From Alphaproteobacteria bacterium (GTDB lineage Bacteria; Pseudomonadota; Alphaproteobacteria; Bin65), in assembly GCA_022819985.1 (NCBI GenBank), contig JAJEGH010000023.1, forward strand, positions 124,001-188,000: DNA of 64,000 nt, in the 5' to 3' direction. Positions 62,285 to 64,000 of the stretch are shown piece by piece. The position numbers were made by a program, and so were the translations under genes. Below the pieces are notes generated by a model. The model had not been told where the DNA came from. It saw nothing but the letters and a program-made list of their open reading frames with translations, and searched no databases. Numbering within the stretch: position 1 is the stretch's first letter; each line of letters begins with the position of its first letter.

Positions 62285-62335
62285 CTGTCGCGCCGCAAAG
62301 CGAATTGTTCCGCCGGATCGTCCGCGACCGGGCGG

Positions 62336-63199
62336 CTACGGCGCTCCGGGGCCGGTCAGGCTGTAGGCGCCGCCGGGATGGGACGTGTCGCCGCCGGCGC
62401 CGCGGCGCGTCATTTCGGCGATCCAGATCTCGTCCCATTCGAGATTGGCGAGATTGACGTCGGTTCCGAGCTCCCTGACCAGCCACGCGGTCACCCGGTG
62501 CTTGAATTCCCGGCTGACGCCCGGAAGGATCACGACCGGCAGTTCGAAAATCACCCTCTCCAGGCCGAAGCGTTGCGCGATCGACCGGATCAGGTCGGCC
62601 CGGATGCGCTCGCCGGAAAAGAACTCGTAGGCTTCCAGGAACACCAGCGCGGCGCCGGCTTCGAAGCAGGCGTCGAGATCGGCCAGAACCTGGCCGTCGG
62701 TCAAATTCCCTTCCTTCTTGCCGACCTCGCCGAGAACGCGAAGGCCGAAATCCCGGCGCGCCGAGGCGATGACGTTCCGTTTTTCGTCCAGGCTCCAGTC
62801 CAGCAGGTTGTCGGACACCTCGACGGCGTCGAAGCCGAGACGCGCCAGGTTCTCGAACAGGGCCTGCACCCGGCCCTGCATGACCGCCAGTTCCACGAAC
62901 AGCCCGCCCTGCGAGGTGCTGATGTCCGCCTCGCGGTAGAGGCGCAGCTTTTCGAGCAGAACCGCCTCGTCCATCAACCCGGCGATGCTCCCCGCGACCT
63001 TCGCCATGTCGACGAACGGGCCCGCCGTCTTCACGACATCCGCCTGGTGCAGGGGCGGCAGGCCCCAGTCGATCATCATGGTCAGCCCGCGGCTGCGCGG
63101 CTTCGGCTGGCGCGCCGGCATCCGGACGCCGAGAACCGTTTCGGTCGCCTGCCCCGCCGCCGAAGTCCCGGTTCCGGAAAGATCGTCCGTTGCGGCCAT
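62336..63199 (-). CDS. Phosphosulfolactate synthase family protein (ComA/YitD-like)
   Basis: A 287-residue TIM-barrel protein of the ComA family, which joins sulfite to phosphoenolpyruvate to give phosphosulfolactate. Family segments are PRSRGLTMMIDWGLP, TAGPFVDMAKVAGS, AVEVSDN and VLGEVGKKEG (residues 155-164). Extra residues at both ends are non-conserved. ComB, ComC and sulfolactate genes are not nearby, so the true reaction is open. It lies 42 bp downstream of the ArgE-type gene, probably in the same transcript. Confidence 0.85.
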   Translation of the reverse strand: MAATDDLSGTGTSAAGQATETVLGVRMPARQPKPRSRGLTMMIDWGLPPLHQADVVKTAGPFVDMAKVAGSIAGLMDEAVLLEKLRLYREADISTSQGGLFVELAVMQGRVQALFENLARLGFDAVEVSDNLLDWSLDEKRNVIASARRDFGLRVLGEVGKKEGNLTDGQVLADLDACFEAGAALVFLEAYEFFSGERIRADLIRSIAQRFGLERVIFELPVVILPGVSREFKHRVTAWLVRELGTDVNLANLEWDEIWIAEMTRRGAGGDTSHPGGAYSLTGPGAP

Positions 63200-63241
63200 G
63201 GGGCCGGATGCTCCCTGGTAAACCGTACAGCCGCCGCACAG

Positions 63242-64000
63242 CTATCCGGTCAGCGCGGCGATATCCCCGTCCGCCGCGGCCCACTCGACCATCCGTGCGA
63301 TATAGCGCGCGCCGGCTTCGAGCTGGGCGATTTCGATGAACTCGTCGGGCTTGTGGGCCTGGGCGATATCGCCGGGGCCGCACACGACGGCCGGGATGTC
63401 CGCCTCCTCGAACAGGCCGGCCTCGGTGCCGTAGGCGACCTTCTCGGTGTGGTTGGCCCCGGTCAGCTTGCGCGCCAGCGCCACCGCCGGCGAGCCGGCG
63501 CCCGCCTGCATCGGCGGCGACAGGGCCATGACGGCGGTCTCGATATTCGCGTCCGGCGAAACCGCCCGCATTTCCGGCAGCAGCTCGCCGCGGACATAGT
63601 CGTCGAGCGGCTCAAGCACCTCTTCCGGCCTGACGCCCGGAATCGGCCGGAACTCCCAGTCGAAACGGCAATGGCGGGGCACGATGTTGACCGCGCTGCC
63701 GCCCTCGATGACGCCGATGTTGAAGGTGGTCCAGGCCGGCGTGAAGCCGTCGTCGGTGCGCCCGGCGCGGCGCAATCCGTCGACGATCTCCTCGATCCTG
63801 CGAACGACCCTCAGGGCGCAGACGACGGCGCTCACCGCCTCGTGCGGCCGGCTGGAATGGGCCTCCAGGCCGGTGACGGTCGTCTGCATCGCCGCGATGC
63901 CCTTGTGGCCGTCGACGACGCGCATCGAGGTCGGCTCGCCGACCAGGACGAGCGCGGGCTTCGGCAGGTCCCGGCCCAGCCGCTCGATCAGGTGTGGCAC
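63242..64000 (-). CDS. argE: Acetylornithine deacetylase / M20 deacylase, C-terminal part (5' end outside window)
   Basis: The last 252 residues of an M20 metallo-deacylase. LVLVGEPTSMRVVDGHKGI has a metal-ligand Glu, and a dimerisation domain follows with GLEAHSSRPHEAVSA and a C-terminal CGPGDIAQAHKPDEFIEIAQL carrying the last His ligand. This matches ArgE, which would complete the acetylornithine step beside argD-argF, but related N-acyl amino acid hydrolases are possible. The N-terminal His/Asp ligands are beyond the window edge. Confidence 0.85.
   Translation of the reverse strand: MPHLIERLGRDLPKPALVLVGEPTSMRVVDGHKGIAAMQTTVTGLEAHSSRPHEAVSAVVCALRVVRRIEEIVDGLRRAGRTDDGFTPAWTTFNIGVIEGGSAVNIVPRHCRFDWEFRPIPGVRPEEVLEPLDDYVRGELLPEMRAVSPDANIETAVMALSPPMQAGAGSPAVALARKLTGANHTEKVAYGTEAGLFEEADIPAVVCGPGDIAQAHKPDEFIEIAQLEAGARYIARMVEWAAADGDIAALTG

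Overview
The window is a 64 kb stretch of GC-rich chromosomal DNA from an alphaproteobacterium. The main evidence is the gene order kdsD-lptC-lptA-lptB-rpoN-hpf-ptsN and the block lgt / MidA-type methyltransferase / pgeF. NDUFA9-like and NDUFAF7-like complex I proteins point the same way. The order cannot be fixed from sequence reading alone, but the mix (TRAP and Yej transporters, CaiB transferase, TldD, separate mod and tup systems) would fit a Rhodospirillales-like lineage. Coding density is high and most genes overlap or nearly touch. There is no phage, integrase, transposase, rRNA or CRISPR array.

Layout. 1-3.5 kb: end of an amidase gene, a peroxiredoxin, a TetR regulator and an M17 aminopeptidase. 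3.5-10.3 kb (minus): a hydroxyacid dehydrogenase and the yejA-yejB-yejE-yejF peptide importer. 10.4-17.4 kb (minus): SDR, HCCA-isomerase-like protein, PLP decarboxylase, M24 creatinase-like protein, pgeF, midA, lgt. 17.6-20.2 kb (plus): modABC. 20.3-25.4 kb: ubiK, a YbjN protein, proC, a YbaK-type deacylase, xseA, uppP. 25.4-27.5 kb: NDUFA9-like protein, tRNA-Leu(CAG), RNase D. 27.6-33.8 kb: LPS transport, sigma-54 and PTS-Ntr cluster. 33.9-35.9 kb: dapD-dapE. 36.0-38.9 kb: tungstate transporter tupBCA plus a coupled unknown membrane gene. 38.9-41.1 kb (minus): a retropepsin-like protease and TldD. 41.2-46.3 kb (minus): a five-gene operon (CoA-transferase, HMG-CoA lyase, TRAP dctPQM) with a divergent LysR gene. 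47.6-49.4 kb: rpmI-rplT-pheS, with no pheT after it. 49.6-51.8 kb (minus): def-fmt-truA. 52.0-56.8 kb: rmuC, acyl-CoA dehydrogenase, DMT exporter, flavin monooxygenase. 56.8-57.85 kb: a non-coding island of palindromic repeats. 57.85-61.1 kb: argD-argF-hslO. 61.1-64 kb (minus): WYL regulator, Rid protein, phosphosulfolactate-synthase-like protein, and an ArgE-type deacylase cut by the window end.

How it works together. Much of the window is housekeeping: LPS transport, lysine/DAP and arginine synthesis, translation start and end processing, undecaprenyl phosphate recycling. The best candidate for an undescribed functional unit is the TRAP / CoA-transferase / HMG-CoA-lyase / LysR locus. It reads as a complete route from uptake through CoA activation to C-C cleavage of a branched hydroxy-diacid such as 3-hydroxy-3-methylglutarate. 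Second is the membrane gene translationally coupled to tupA. The repeats at 49.4 kb (a four-armed fold where pheT would be expected) and 56.8-57.5 kb (related 24-nt palindromes plus an orphan TetR-type operator) are the main unexplained non-coding structures.
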